Assembly: GCF_030816915.1 (NCBI RefSeq)
Contig: NZ_JAUSYN010000001.1
Location: 248,001-312,000 of the forward strand
Source of the DNA: Streptomyces sp. B3I8
GTDB lineage: Bacteria; Actinomycetota; Actinomycetes; Streptomycetales; Streptomycetaceae
DNA length: 64,000 nucleotides
Direction: 5' to 3'
Below the pieces are notes generated by a model, which was not told the origin of the DNA, searched no databases, and was given only the letters and a program-made list of their open reading frames with translations. Shown one piece after another: positions 9,595 to 18,583 of this stretch. Each line of letters opens with the position of its first letter. Within the stretch, counting starts at the first letter, position 1. The translations under genes were made by a program, and so were the position numbers.

Positions 9595-10911
9595 ATGATG
9601 GCAATACCTCAGTGGCGCGGACTCGTCGATCACATCCAGAGCGTTCCCGAGGGTGTCTACGAGACGAATCTGCCCGGGACCGGCTACAACAACCGGACCC
9701 GGTTCGGGAAGCAGTTCGGCGAGGACGGGCAGTCGTGGTGCGTCATGTTCGACTGGGACATGTACGCGGACGTGAGTTTGGATCACCTCGTGCCCAAGAC
9801 CGACAGAGTCACCGCCTTCAGCGACTGGGCGCGTGTGCGCGGCCAGTGGTCCGAGTACCCCTCGATCGGGGCGTGGGTCAACCTTTCGCAGGGCAGGCAC
9901 ACCGAACTCGTCGTCGGCTTCGACGCCACACACATCCGCACCAAAGGCGGCAGTACGGTGGCCGAGGACGCCACGGACGCCGGTCGGGGAAATGGCGTCT
10001 ACTCCCACCGGACCGAGCGCAGGGGCTCCGAGGTCGTCGGTTACTTCGCGCCCGCGTTCGAGGACGGATGCCCGCCCACGGCCGACCCGGACGACCCCCG
10101 GGGCGCCACAGCGATGGAGTCCTGGCTCTGGCCCGGGACGGCGCTGCCCGTCGAGGAGCGTACGGCGACCGCCTCGGAACTGGTACTGGGGGCCCGCAAC
10201 ACGTCGGTGCGGACCGTCCAGAGCGCCCTGGCCGGGGAGGTCGGGCTCGACTACGCCGCCGCACCCGGGACGTTCGGGCCCCGCACCAGGGCGGCAGTCG
10301 CGGCGTTCCAGCGCAAGCTGGGTCTGACCGGCTCCGACGCGGACGGCGTGTTCGGCCGCTACTCGCTCACCGAACTGGGGCGCCGGCAGGGCTTCACCGT
10401 CCTCGGGCTGGACTTCTTCGACGGCCGGCACCGGCCGGACGAAGAGGCGGCGGCTCCGGGGACACCGAGCGCCCGGGGCCACGCCGCGATCCCGCTCGAT
10501 GAGGTGACCTTCGCCCACGTGACGGACGCGAGCACCACGGCCGCGGCCAAGGAGGCGTGCCGGCTCCTCGGCGTGCCGCAGACCCACTGGGTGCCGGGCA
10601 TCCTGGTGGCCGCCAAGCGCGAGTCGTCGTACAACTTCAACGCGGTCAACACCTGGGACAGCAATGCCGTCGGTCCCCGACAGAGCGACGGTCATCCGCT
10701 CAACTGCTCGCGCGGCGTCCTCCAGGTCATCCCGCCCACGTTCGCCGCCTACCACCACCCCGGCACCCCGGACGCGATCTACGACGGCGTCGCCAACATC
10801 TGCGCCGCCATGCACTACGTGATGGTCCGGTACGGCGTCTACCGGGACGGTTCCAACCTCGCCGGCCGCGTCCGCCAGTTCGACCCCACGCGCCGGCCCG
10901 GCGGTTACTGA
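9595..10911 (+). CDS. Peptidoglycan hydrolase: CHAP/NlpC-like + PG-binding + lytic-transglycosylase-like domains
   Basis: A 438-residue modular enzyme. Residues 20-160 look like a CHAP/NlpC-type Cys peptidase as in actinophage endolysins: FGEDGQSWCVMFDWDMY (Cys49) and later GRHTELVVGFD (candidate His). Residues 195-275 form a PG_binding_1 domain (VRTVQSALAGEVGLD, FGPRTRAAVAAFQRKLG, DGVFGRYSLTELG). Residues 310-438 resemble goose-lysozyme/SLT domains of phage tail proteins, with candidate catalytic E343 in AKRESSYNFNAVN and GVLQVIPPTFAAYH. There is no signal peptide, so export by lysis, holin or an injection device would be needed. It is followed 27 nt later by an M23 endopeptidase that shares the PG-binding module. 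Confidence 0.85.
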   Translation: MMAIPQWRGLVDHIQSVPEGVYETNLPGTGYNNRTRFGKQFGEDGQSWCVMFDWDMYADVSLDHLVPKTDRVTAFSDWARVRGQWSEYPSIGAWVNLSQGRHTELVVGFDATHIRTKGGSTVAEDATDAGRGNGVYSHRTERRGSEVVGYFAPAFEDGCPPTADPDDPRGATAMESWLWPGTALPVEERTATASELVLGARNTSVRTVQSALAGEVGLDYAAAPGTFGPRTRAAVAAFQRKLGLTGSDADGVFGRYSLTELGRRQGFTVLGLDFFDGRHRPDEEAAAPGTPSARGHAAIPLDEVTFAHVTDASTTAAAKEACRLLGVPQTHWVPGILVAAKRESSYNFNAVNTWDSNAVGPRQSDGHPLNCSRGVLQVIPPTFAAYHHPGTPDAIYDGVANICAAMHYVMVRYGVYRDGSNLAGRVRQFDPTRRPGGY

Positions 10912-10938
10912 TCACCAGCCATCGAAGGAATACCCCCC

Positions 10939-11613
10939 ATGTCCAGGTCCGTACTCCTGTCCCAGGTCATGCCCGGCGCGCACAACGACAGCGTCCTGAT
11001 CGTCCAGAAAGCCCTGGCCGCAGCCGTGGGCCTCGACTTCAGCTCGGGCCCCGGCGTCTTCGGCCGACTCACCCAGGACGCGTACGCCAGATGGCAGCGC
11101 CACCTCGGCTTCTCGGGCGCGCAGGCGGACGGAATCCCGGGAGAGGTGTCACTCAGGAAACTCGGAGAACGTTTCGGCTTCGAGGTCGGTCCCGACGGCC
11201 ACCACCCCTCGCACACGTCGAGCGGCCGGGCGGACTCCCCGGTGCCCGGGCACCACGTCACCTACCCCTTCGGAGTCAAAAACCCGCGCTACGCGGCCGG
11301 TTACCACACCGGGGACGACTACGCCGCGCCGGTGGGGACCACCGTGGTCGCCGTCCTCGACGGCACCATCCGGTGGTCGAACGACAACGGAGGCGCGTAC
11401 GGCCACTGGATAGGCCTCCAGGCCGACAACGGCCGGGTCTACGTCCACTGCCACCTCTCGCAGCGCGGCGTCGCCCCCGGCCAGAAGGTCAAGGCGGGCC
11501 AGAGGATCGGGAAAGTCGGCAGCACCGGCAACGTCACCGGCCCGCACCTCCACTTCGAGGACCACCCGGCAGGCCCGTTCGCCTACGCCCAGTGCCGCGA
11601 ACCGTCATGGTGA
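10939..11613 (+). CDS. M23 family metalloendopeptidase with PG-binding domain
   Basis: A 224-residue protein. Residues 10-70 are a PG_binding_1 domain (VLIVQKALAAAVGLD, FGRLTQDAYARWQRHLG) closely related to that of the preceding gene. Residues 110-215 are a LytM/M23 domain with the zinc ligands H123 and D127 region (YHTGDDYAAPVGT), YVHCHLS and the H203-L-H205 motif (GPHLHFE). It should cleave peptide cross-bridges of peptidoglycan. There is no signal peptide. The 27-nt gap and shared domain suggest an operon with the upstream hydrolase. Together they supply glycan- and peptide-cutting activities, like a phage lysis cassette or tail-associated lysins. Confidence 0.9.
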   Translation: MSRSVLLSQVMPGAHNDSVLIVQKALAAAVGLDFSSGPGVFGRLTQDAYARWQRHLGFSGAQADGIPGEVSLRKLGERFGFEVGPDGHHPSHTSSGRADSPVPGHHVTYPFGVKNPRYAAGYHTGDDYAAPVGTTVVAVLDGTIRWSNDNGGAYGHWIGLQADNGRVYVHCHLSQRGVAPGQKVKAGQRIGKVGSTGNVTGPHLHFEDHPAGPFAYAQCREPSW

Positions 11614-11689
11614 GCGAGGCGTCGACCCCGAACGGCACACACACCCAGACAGCGGGCAAGGACACACGGGCAGCGGGACCACCACCGTC

Positions 11690-11935
11690 CCCCCTGCACT
11701 CAATACCGGCCCACCCGGGAAGGGGCGACCCCGGCGAAGGACGCGAAGGCGGCCTCGGAGCGGAAGCGGCCCGGATGCGACCAGTTGACCAGGATCTGTG
11801 CTGCGGTGCCTCGATCCAGGTGCCGATCGCGCTCCGCAGCTCCTGGCGGGTGGCGCTGCGGAAGAACGTCCTCGACCGCCGTGCCTGGGCCACGTGTGCC
11901 ACCTATCCGTGCAGCAGTCCCGATCGACACTTTCC
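11690..11935 (-). mobile_element. IS110-family transposase remnant
   Basis: On the minus strand the frame contains AAQILVNWSHPGRFRSEAAFASFAGVAP, the well-known C-terminal (Transposase_20/IS116-IS902) core of IS110-family enzymes, followed by an abrupt stop instead of the expected SSGxTxRHRLxRGGDR. Only about 80 codons remain and the flanks are out of frame, so it is a dead fragment. Confidence 0.75.
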
Positions 11936-12204
11936 ATGAATATCTGTGCTGATCACAGAAAGCGGGGGATCTGTCCCTGAGCGGTGGTCAGGACCACGGT
12001 CGACCGGTGCGGGTTCGCTCTCCCCGTGTGCCTCCTCGGCGCCGCGCTACCTGACGGCAGAAGGAGGGGAGGTGGCGCGGGCAGTCCGCGTGCTCGAGTG
12101 GTCCCCGTCCCCTCGCACCCCTCACAAATGGCGCGGCCCGACGGGTGGTGGAAGCATGGAAGTGGTGTCAACGCCACTCCACGCTCTCGCGAGGAGGGAT
12201 GGTC

Positions 12205-13392
12205 ATGGCCAAGCGTCTGGTCGTCTGCTGTGACGGCACATGGAACTTCGCCGACCAGCCGAGCAAGACGAACGTTGCCAAGGTCGCTCTGTCCGTGCGT
12301 CAGGGGTCCGCCGGCGGGAAGGAACAGCGGGTCTACTACCACAGCGGCGTCGGTACCCAGCAGGGGGAACGGCTGCGGGGCGGCGCCTTCGGTGTGGGGC
12401 TTTCGCGGAATGTCGCGGACGCCTACCGGTTCCTCGTCGAGACGTACGAGCCCGGCGACGAACTGTTCCTCTTCGGCTTCAGTCGGGGCGCGTTCACCGC
12501 CCGCAGCCTGGCGGGGTTGGTGCGCAACAGCGGCATCCTGCGGCGGGATCAGGCCGGCCGCGCGCAGGCGGCGTGGTCCCTCTACCGCAACCGGGTCGAG
12601 CATCCGAACGGCGTGGCATCCACGTTGTTCCGCCGCTCGTACGCCCGCGAGACGCGGGTCCACTTCGTCGGGGTGTGGGAAACCGTGGGTGCTCTGGGCA
12701 TACCTCTGCCGGACGCCGCTGCGCTTCGGTGGGCGGTGAACGGGTTCAACCACCGCTGGGCGTTCCACGACACCGAGCTGAGCAGCTGGGTCGAGGGGGC
12801 CTTCCACGCGCTGGCCATCGACGAGAAGCGCTCGGCGTTCCGGCCGGCGCTGTGGCACCAGCAGCCCGACGCCGCCCAGCAGGGACAGGAGCTGAAGCAG
12901 GTCTGGTTCGCCGGGGTGCACTGCGACGTCGGAGGCGGGTACAGGGAGGCGGGACTGTCCGACATCTCCCTGCTGTGGATGGTCGACCAGGCGCGGCGCT
13001 ACGGGCTGGAGTTTGACGAGGAGGCGTTCAGCTCGACCGGGCCGGCGGAGACGAGGCCGCAGAAGAGCGTGGACTTCCGGGTCGAGCCGGATGGCTCGGA
13101 CGAGTTGCACGAGTCGCGGACGCGCATGTACCGGCTGGCCGAGGTCTACCACCGGCCGCTGGGCAGTGCGGTGAACGACAGGGCCGAGCCCGACGGGAAC
13201 GAGTTCGTGGCGGTCCCGGCCAAGGAGCGCTACGACCGGGACGGCGGATACCGGCCGCCGGAGCTCAGGCGGTATCTCACCCACCAGGAGCGGGTCCGCC
13301 TGGAGCCCGTCCTACTGCCGGGCCTCGCGGCCGGCCTGCCGCCGATGCCGCCCGCCGCGTCCGCGCCGGGGGCCCGCCGCACCACCCGATGA
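12205..13392 (+). CDS. DUF2235 family alpha/beta hydrolase
   Basis: A 395-residue protein beginning MAKRLVVCCDGTWN, the hallmark DGTWN opening of DUF2235. The nucleophile elbow is GFSRGAF with Ser93, followed by ARSLAGLVRNSGIL; VGVWETVGALGIP and the WFAGVHCDVGGGY segment (candidate Asp/His region) follow. The family includes type VI secretion phospholipase effectors of the Tle1 kind, but many Streptomyces members are unstudied. ATG 12205 is preferred over in-frame ATG 12199 because GAGGAGG lies at ideal spacing. It has no signal peptide. A decayed paralogue lies at 6.7-7.4 kb. The last 20 residues are low-complexity Pro/Ala. Confidence 0.88.
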   Translation: MAKRLVVCCDGTWNFADQPSKTNVAKVALSVRQGSAGGKEQRVYYHSGVGTQQGERLRGGAFGVGLSRNVADAYRFLVETYEPGDELFLFGFSRGAFTARSLAGLVRNSGILRRDQAGRAQAAWSLYRNRVEHPNGVASTLFRRSYARETRVHFVGVWETVGALGIPLPDAAALRWAVNGFNHRWAFHDTELSSWVEGAFHALAIDEKRSAFRPALWHQQPDAAQQGQELKQVWFAGVHCDVGGGYREAGLSDISLLWMVDQARRYGLEFDEEAFSSTGPAETRPQKSVDFRVEPDGSDELHESRTRMYRLAEVYHRPLGSAVNDRAEPDGNEFVAVPAKERYDRDGGYRPPELRRYLTHQERVRLEPVLLPGLAAGLPPMPPAASAPGARRTTR

Positions 13393-13559
13393 CTCAGCCC
13401 GGATCCACCGGCCGATGTTTCCGAGGTCCGATTTCTCGCCGAGGGCTGATAGTGGTGTGGGGTACGGGTTCGAGGGAGTGCAGCGCCCGCTGCACTCGGG
13501 TCGCGGCCTGTCCGAGGTGTCTTTCGAGTCGGGGCTGGCTGCCGAAGGTCGCCCCCGTC

Positions 13560-14090
13560 CCGGTGGCCAAGGGCCCCCGTCGGATCGCCCTGCGAGACCG
13601 CCCCTACCTGGCCCTGACCGTCCTGGACGGCATCATGGCCATCCAGTTCAAAGTGTTGACCGTGGCCATCCCCCTGTGGCTGGTCACCCACACCGAAGCC
13701 CCCCACTGGCTCATCTCGGGCACCATGCTGCTCAACACCCTCCTCGTCATCGCCTTCCAGATACGCGCCGGCCGCAACATCGACAACCCCAGCGCCGGAG
13801 CAACGGCCTACCGCCGCTCCGGCGTCGCCTTCCTCCTGGCCTGCGCACTCATCTCCATGTCGGCCGGCGTGCCGTCCTGGGCTGCGGCAACCCTCCTCCC
13901 GGCCGCCGTGGCCGTACACACCATCGGCGAACTGTGGCACTCCGCCGCAGGATTCGAAGTCTCCTTCGCCCTCGCCCCCCAGCACGCCACCGGCCAATAC
14001 CTCGGAGTATTCGGACTCGGCGCCGGCCTGGCAGAAGCAGTCGGACCAGCCCTGCTCATCTCCCTATGCATCACAATTTTAAGGGAACTG
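13560..14090 (+). pseudogene. MFS transporter, C-terminal relic
   Basis: From about 13560 the frame reads as the second half of a multidrug MFS protein with at least five hydrophobic segments: YLALTVLDGIMAIQFKVLTV, WLISGTMLLNTLLVIAFQIR, GVAFLLACALISMSAGV, AAATLLPAAVAVHTIGELWHS and GVFGLGAGLAEAVGPALLISL. It begins in unrelated sequence and breaks off at 14070 inside a helix, where an IS5 relic starts. Both ends are missing, so it is non-functional. Confidence 0.75.
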
Positions 14091-14122
14091 CCCCTCCGCC
14101 GTATTCATGATCACGCTGCGCC

Positions 14123-14240
14123 GTGAGCAAGTGCAAGCCGTACCCCAGCGACCTGTCCGGCCTGGCCCGCATCAAGGACGGCCGCAAGCCTGAACCGACC
14201 GCCTCCGTGATCGACACCCGGAGCGTGAAGACCCTCAACA
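14123..14240 (+). mobile_element. IS5-family transposase fragment
   Basis: The piece YPSDLSGLARIKDGRKPEPTASVIDTRSVKT fuses two conserved parts of an IS5-type transposase (N-terminal YPSDL and the DLxGLARxKxGRxPEPTASVIDTxSVKT block), with about 90 residues deleted between them and the DDE core lost after it. It is unrelated in reading frame to the neighbouring MFS relic, which it probably interrupted. Confidence 0.75.
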
Positions 14241-14488
14241 CGGCTTCGCGGGCCCGACGGTGTAAAGGCCCACAACTCCGGGCCCCCCGGATCGAAACGC
14301 AACGGTGATGCTGCCGTTTTCCCGTCCCGCAGGTGGCCGCCGCCCGTGGGGACCGGTTCACCCGTCAACGATGTCGTGGCCGAGAGCGGCAGCACGTCTT
14401 CACCATCTCGTCGCTGCCTTCCGGGTGAACTTCCCGTTTGGATATACGGCCAGGATGAAAGTTCGCTTCCCGTGCTGTCTACTGGCTT

Positions 14489-15338
14489 GTGACCGGTGGC
14501 TTCGGGGTGTCGGTGACTGGCCAGCATGAATTCGGGCCGGTCGACCGCCCACGCTTGCCTGTTTATGGTTACGACAAGTGCGGGAGTCCCGTGGGTGAGT
14601 TCGCACCGGCACTCAGCCCTGATTTCGACGAGCAGGCCCGGCGTGAGGGCTTGACCGTGGTCATCGGTACCGGATCAGTGGCGGCGGCAAACTTAGGCGG
14701 TCTGGTCTACGAACTCGGCAAGGCGCAACCCGGTCCGACCATTGTGATCCTCACTGTGGCAGCCGAGCGGTTTGCGATGCCGGCGACTGTGCGGCACCTT
14801 GGTGCGATGCCCCGTTCTGCGGGAGGAGACCACTGCCCCCAACCCGCTGGTCGTCGACATGTATCGCGAGCGGTTACGGCTGGGCCGACCCCTGATCCTG
14901 ACAACGCTCGACGCCGCCGACATCCGGAAATGGATCGACTCCGACGGCATCGTGGTGATGAACGTCGACACGAGCTATCCAGGCACACGGCACACACGGC
15001 CCCTGCCGTTTCTCGACGGTCGCCTGACCATCCTGGTCGGCCTGCTTTCGTTTGCCGTGAGGAGGTCCTTCGACGTCCGGGCGGTCGCCGCTCCCGGGGC
15101 GGCCGGACAGGTCTCCGTAGCAGTGAGTTCCCCACTGCCCGGCGACATCGAACAGGTTCTGTGCGGACTCGGCGCCTTCTTCGAACGCTGGACGGCCGAA
15201 TGTCCCGAGCGATGGATGGCCTGGGGCAGCCTCGACGAAGGGCCGGACAGGCACCGGAAACCGGGCTCTTGCCTGTCAGCCGTCTACGAAGCTCGCTCGG
15301 AGCATCGGTCGGCTCACGGCCTGAGTCATGAGTCATGA
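14489..15338 (+). pseudogene. Frameshifted acyltransferase-like (LPLAT/HtrB-type) gene
   Basis: The first frame gives a leader up to VTGQHEF...LTVVIGTGSVAAANLGGLVYELG; near 14810 the coding character moves to another frame: PNPLVVDMYRERLRLGRPLILTTLD, SDGIVVMNVDTSYPG, TRPLPFLDGRLTILVGLLSFAVR and PERWMAWGSLDE. The order of a strand ending in VVMNVD, a PFLDG segment, a helix and a final P-x-x-W-x-x-W resembles bacterial lipid-A-type acyltransferases (LPLAT superfamily). The usual HxxxxD was not found. The family call is tentative; the frame break is clear. It could also be a Streptomyces natural-product acyltransferase-like protein. Confidence 0.45.
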
Positions 15339-15370
15339 GTCATGAGTCATGAGTCATGAGTCATGACTCA
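15322..15370. repeat. Heptamer array: six TGAGTCA plus one inverted copy
   Basis: Six perfect tandem copies of TGAGTCA (15322-15363) are followed at once by TGACTCA (15364-15370), the reverse complement of the unit. The array lies at the 3-prime end of the decayed acyltransferase-like gene, 58 nt before the next start codon. It may be an operator array or a slippage product able to form hairpins. Confidence 0.9.
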
Positions 15371-15427
15371 GCGACACCGTGTTCGACGGGCCCGGTGAGA
15401 ACGCCAACGAAACCGAAGGGATGAACG

Positions 15428-15868
15428 ATGGGCGCCACAACCCTGGAACAGTTGAAGGCCCAGTACCGCAAGAGCGGTGCTCGAGCCGGCATCAAGCTCG
15501 ACGACACCGAGATGCGGAGCGCCATCTCACTGCTCGCAGACCACGGACCTGTAGTCAAAGCCCCTGGCGCAGAACTCCGCTACATCGAGGGCCTGCTGAG
15601 GCTGCCCCTGGATTCCATCGTCGACTTCGCGATCATCCCTGCCTCCGGCCAGTCACGTTGTCCATGTGGCCGAACCCCGACCGCGCTGGACATCGTCGCC
15701 CACGCCGTCGCCCACAGGGTGCACGAAGAGCAACTGCTGCGCGACACCGTCATCGGCGTGTACAACCTGTTCGAGTTCGCCGATGAAGGGCGCACAGCGC
15801 CGTGTCAGCGGTGCAACCGTGAGTTCACGGCCAGCGGCTACTGGACCGATAACTACATGTACGCCTGA
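15428..15868 (+). CDS. Small Cys-rich protein of unknown function
   Basis: A 146-residue protein I do not recognise. The first 90 residues are helical and acidic/basic mixed (LEQLKAQYRKSGARAG). CPCG at about residue 79 and CQRC at about residue 125 form two Cys pairs that could bind one zinc ion or form a redox knuckle, with H92, H96 and H98 between them (AHAVAHRVHEEQ). ATG 15428 has GGGATGAACG upstream (weak). A very strong 15-bp hairpin follows 50 nt after the stop, so it is its own transcription unit. Codon use is normal for the neighbourhood, so it is probably a real gene. Confidence 0.65.
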   Translation: MGATTLEQLKAQYRKSGARAGIKLDDTEMRSAISLLADHGPVVKAPGAELRYIEGLLRLPLDSIVDFAIIPASGQSRCPCGRTPTALDIVAHAVAHRVHEEQLLRDTVIGVYNLFEFADEGRTAPCQRCNREFTASGYWTDNYMYA

Positions 15869-15917
15869 GTCGGCCCTTCAACGAGGCGCTGAGGTCTGTC
15901 CCGTAGCCTCGATCTTT

Positions 15918-15954
15918 CGTGACGGTCCACCGGCGGAGTCGGTGGACCGTCACG
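15918..15954. terminator. Perfect 15-bp hairpin
   Basis: CGTGACGGTCCACCG (15918-15932), a 7-nt loop and its exact complement (15940-15954). It most likely ends transcription of the preceding gene; Streptomyces terminators often lack a T-tract. The perfect symmetry would also allow a bidirectional role. Confidence 0.75.
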
Positions 15955-16648
15955 AGCACGATCCGGCTCCGGCCGGGAAGGAAAGTGCCCGCACGCACCG
16001 CAGACGGATTCCGCTCTGGAGGACATGCCGCGCACCGTGGGCACTGCCACCGGGCCGTGTCACGGTGCTGTCCCGACATGCGGGCGAGCTGGACCTCTCC
16101 TAGTGTGCATTCCACGCCGGTTCAGGTGTGATGTCGAGACGCCTACGCGCCATCGCGGCAGAGGCCATCGCAGTCCGAGATCCGAGGAGCCACCTTGGTC
16201 AAGCAACGCGCCTCCCGGCCGCTCGCCTCGGTAACGTGCCGGCCGGAGGCCGGCTCTTCGACGGGATCACTGGCCCACTGGCGCCCGCCCCGCCTGTCCG
16301 GCCCCTCGCCCCGGACCGTGAGGTCGGTTCGGCGGTCGCGGCCCTGCGGCCACTCCATGGCGCCGCCGCCATGACCCAGCCTCTCCTCCACTGCCAACCC
16401 CCGGGCCGTGCCGGCTGTCCGGGCGGACGACGTCGCGGTGACGGCGGAGCCCTGGTGTTCCGCGAGCCCGATACGGGGTCGGACCACATCGTCGGCGCGG
16501 GAGCCGGCGGGTGCCATCCGCAGCTGGCCTCGCCGCCGTCCGCATGCGCGACCCGCCTCCTCGGCGCCGGTGACGCCACGAACCGCCGAAAGGCCGGTGT
16601 GGTCAGCCTGAGGGAGGACCCACCAGGAGTGCCCCAAGGAGTACCGAC
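15955..16648. other. Long upstream region of the heme peroxidase gene, no gene seen
   Basis: About 700 bp with only shadow-type frames (R/P/G/A-rich) on both strands. It should contain the promoter of the alpha-dioxygenase-like gene; I cannot place -35/-10 boxes with confidence. Confidence 0.5.
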
Positions 16649-18502
16649 ATGAGCACACTACGCTCCCTCTTCCGCCGCTCCCGCTCCTCATCCGTGTCTC
16701 CTGCGTGGAGAATCGTCGGCGGCCTCGCCGAGTATGTCGACCGGCGCATCGGCTGGGACAAGCTGGCCGTGATTCCTGGCCTGGCGATCCTCTACGGGCT
16801 GCGCGTGAGGCTCCGTCAGGAGAATCTGCACGACACCACGCACCTCCCCTCGGTCAACCTTCCCGATCCCGGGCCGAAGTCCGAGAAACACAAGGTCAAC
16901 CGGAGCGCCGACGGCAGCTTCAACGATCTCGACGAGCCTCGGACGGGTATGGCGGGCACACGCTTCAACCGCAATATCCCGCTGGACAAGATCGCGCCGG
17001 CCGCGCCCGAGGACGTCCTGTCCCGGCCCAACCCGCGCGAGGTCAGCCGAGCCCTGCTCACCCGTCACGAGTTGATCCCGGCCGAGTCGGTGAACTCCCT
17101 CGTCTCCACCTGGCTGCAGTTCATGATCCGCGACTGGTTCAGCCACGGTACGAGTCCCGAGGACCGGCCCTGGGAAGTGCCCCTCATGGACGACGATCCC
17201 TGGCCGGAGCGCCCCATGCGGATCATGCGGACACCCGACGACCCGACCCGGGACCCGCAGGCGGGTACCGAAATGCCCGACACGCGCGTCAACGTCTCCT
17301 CCCACTGGTGGGACGCGTCGCAGATCTACGGGTCGAGTGACGCGGAGCAACGCCGACTGCGCACCGGTGAGCTGGGCAGGCTGCGGCTGTGGGACGACGA
17401 GCAGTCCCCGTTCCCCGACCCCTCTCGCGACCCGTCGCGGGTGCCCGGCTTCTGGCTGGGCTTGGTGATCATGCAGAACCTGTTCGCCCGGGAGCACAAC
17501 GCCATCTGCGACCACTTGCACGCCGCGTATCCGTCCTGGGGCGACGAGGAGCTGTTCCAACGGGCGCGGCTCGTCAACTCCGCACTCATTGCCAAGATCC
17601 ACACCGTGGAGTGGACACCGGCTGTGATCAGCCATCCCACGACCGTCAAGGCCCTGCACACCAACTGGTGGGGCCTCGCGGGGGAACGTGTCCACAGCCT
17701 TCTTGGCCGGATCAGCGACAGCGAGCTCGTCAGCGGTATCCCCGGCGCGCAAACGGATCACTACGGCGCCCCGTTCGCCCTCACCGAGGAGTTCGTGGCC
17801 ATCTACCGCATGCATCCGCTGATCCGCGACGATTGGCACCTGCGCTCCGCCGTCGACAACGAGACCCTTCGCCACTGCTCCTTGCGTGAGATCTCCGGAC
17901 CCGAGGCACTGAAGGTCCTCGAGACCACCGACATGGCCGACCTGCTCTACAGTTTCGGCACGCTCCACCCGGGTCTGGTCACCCTGCACAACTTCCCGAA
18001 GTTCCTGCAGGAGTACCAACGCCCCGACGGGCACCTGCAGGACCTTGCCGCCACCGACATCCTGCGCAGCCGGGAGCTGGGCGTCCCCCGCTACAACGAG
18101 TTCCGACGGCTTCTACGGATGAAGCCGGCGGCAGGCTTCGAGGATCTGACAGACAATCCCACGTGGGCCGAGGAGATCAAGCGTCTGTACGAGAACGACA
18201 TCGAGAACGTCGACCTGATGATCGGCATGTACGCCGAGAAGCTTCCGGCCGGGTTCACCTTCAGCAACACTGCGTTCCGCATCTTCATCCTGATGGCTTC
18301 GGTCAGGTTGAGCAGTGACCGCTTCTTCACCGCGTACTACACCCCGGAGGTGTACTCCAAGGCCGGAATGGCCTGGATCGACGACAACACCATGGCCACG
18401 GTGATCCTGCGGCACCACCCGGAGCTGCGCCCGGCCCTGGCGGGACTGACAAACGCATTCGTGCCATGGCACAAGGCACAGTCGGGCACGGGCGGTTCCT
18501 GA
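16649..18502 (+). CDS. Alpha-dioxygenase/cyclooxygenase-like heme peroxidase
   Basis: A 617-residue member of the animal-heme-peroxidase superfamily, close in length to plant alpha-dioxygenases. The distal His is H166 in IRDWFSHG. The proximal region is EFVAIYRMHPLI with Y386 and H389: Tyr three residues before the proximal His is the arrangement of the catalytic Tyr in cyclooxygenases and alpha-dioxygenases, absent from plain peroxidases. SSHWWDASQIYGS and FAREHNAICDHL are also family-typical. It is predicted to oxygenate a fatty acid to a hydroperoxide. The N-terminus has a basic stretch but no signal peptide. It lies 82 nt upstream of a DUF1826 gene in the same orientation and may belong to the oxygenase cluster. 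Confidence 0.88.
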   Translation: MSTLRSLFRRSRSSSVSPAWRIVGGLAEYVDRRIGWDKLAVIPGLAILYGLRVRLRQENLHDTTHLPSVNLPDPGPKSEKHKVNRSADGSFNDLDEPRTGMAGTRFNRNIPLDKIAPAAPEDVLSRPNPREVSRALLTRHELIPAESVNSLVSTWLQFMIRDWFSHGTSPEDRPWEVPLMDDDPWPERPMRIMRTPDDPTRDPQAGTEMPDTRVNVSSHWWDASQIYGSSDAEQRRLRTGELGRLRLWDDEQSPFPDPSRDPSRVPGFWLGLVIMQNLFAREHNAICDHLHAAYPSWGDEELFQRARLVNSALIAKIHTVEWTPAVISHPTTVKALHTNWWGLAGERVHSLLGRISDSELVSGIPGAQTDHYGAPFALTEEFVAIYRMHPLIRDDWHLRSAVDNETLRHCSLREISGPEALKVLETTDMADLLYSFGTLHPGLVTLHNFPKFLQEYQRPDGHLQDLAATDILRSRELGVPRYNEFRRLLRMKPAAGFEDLTDNPTWAEEIKRLYENDIENVDLMIGMYAEKLPAGFTFSNTAFRIFILMASVRLSSDRFFTAYYTPEVYSKAGMAWIDDNTMATVILRHHPELRPALAGLTNAFVPWHKAQSGTGGS

Positions 18503-18583
18503 CAGCTGAGAGACGCCCGCCGCCCGGCCCTGGCCGCCGCCCATGACTCGGAGGGAGCCAGGACCGGGGTCTGAGCCGAACGG

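Noticed and set aside
16035..16055. GGGCACTGCCACC as another copy of the shared operator
   Set aside because: Only the central GGCACTGCC matches; the flanking TT/AA of the palindrome are missing and no start codon is near.
16128..16652. Open frames between the hairpin and the heme peroxidase
   Set aside because: No ribosome-binding site, no motif, and overlapping frames on both strands of equal quality.
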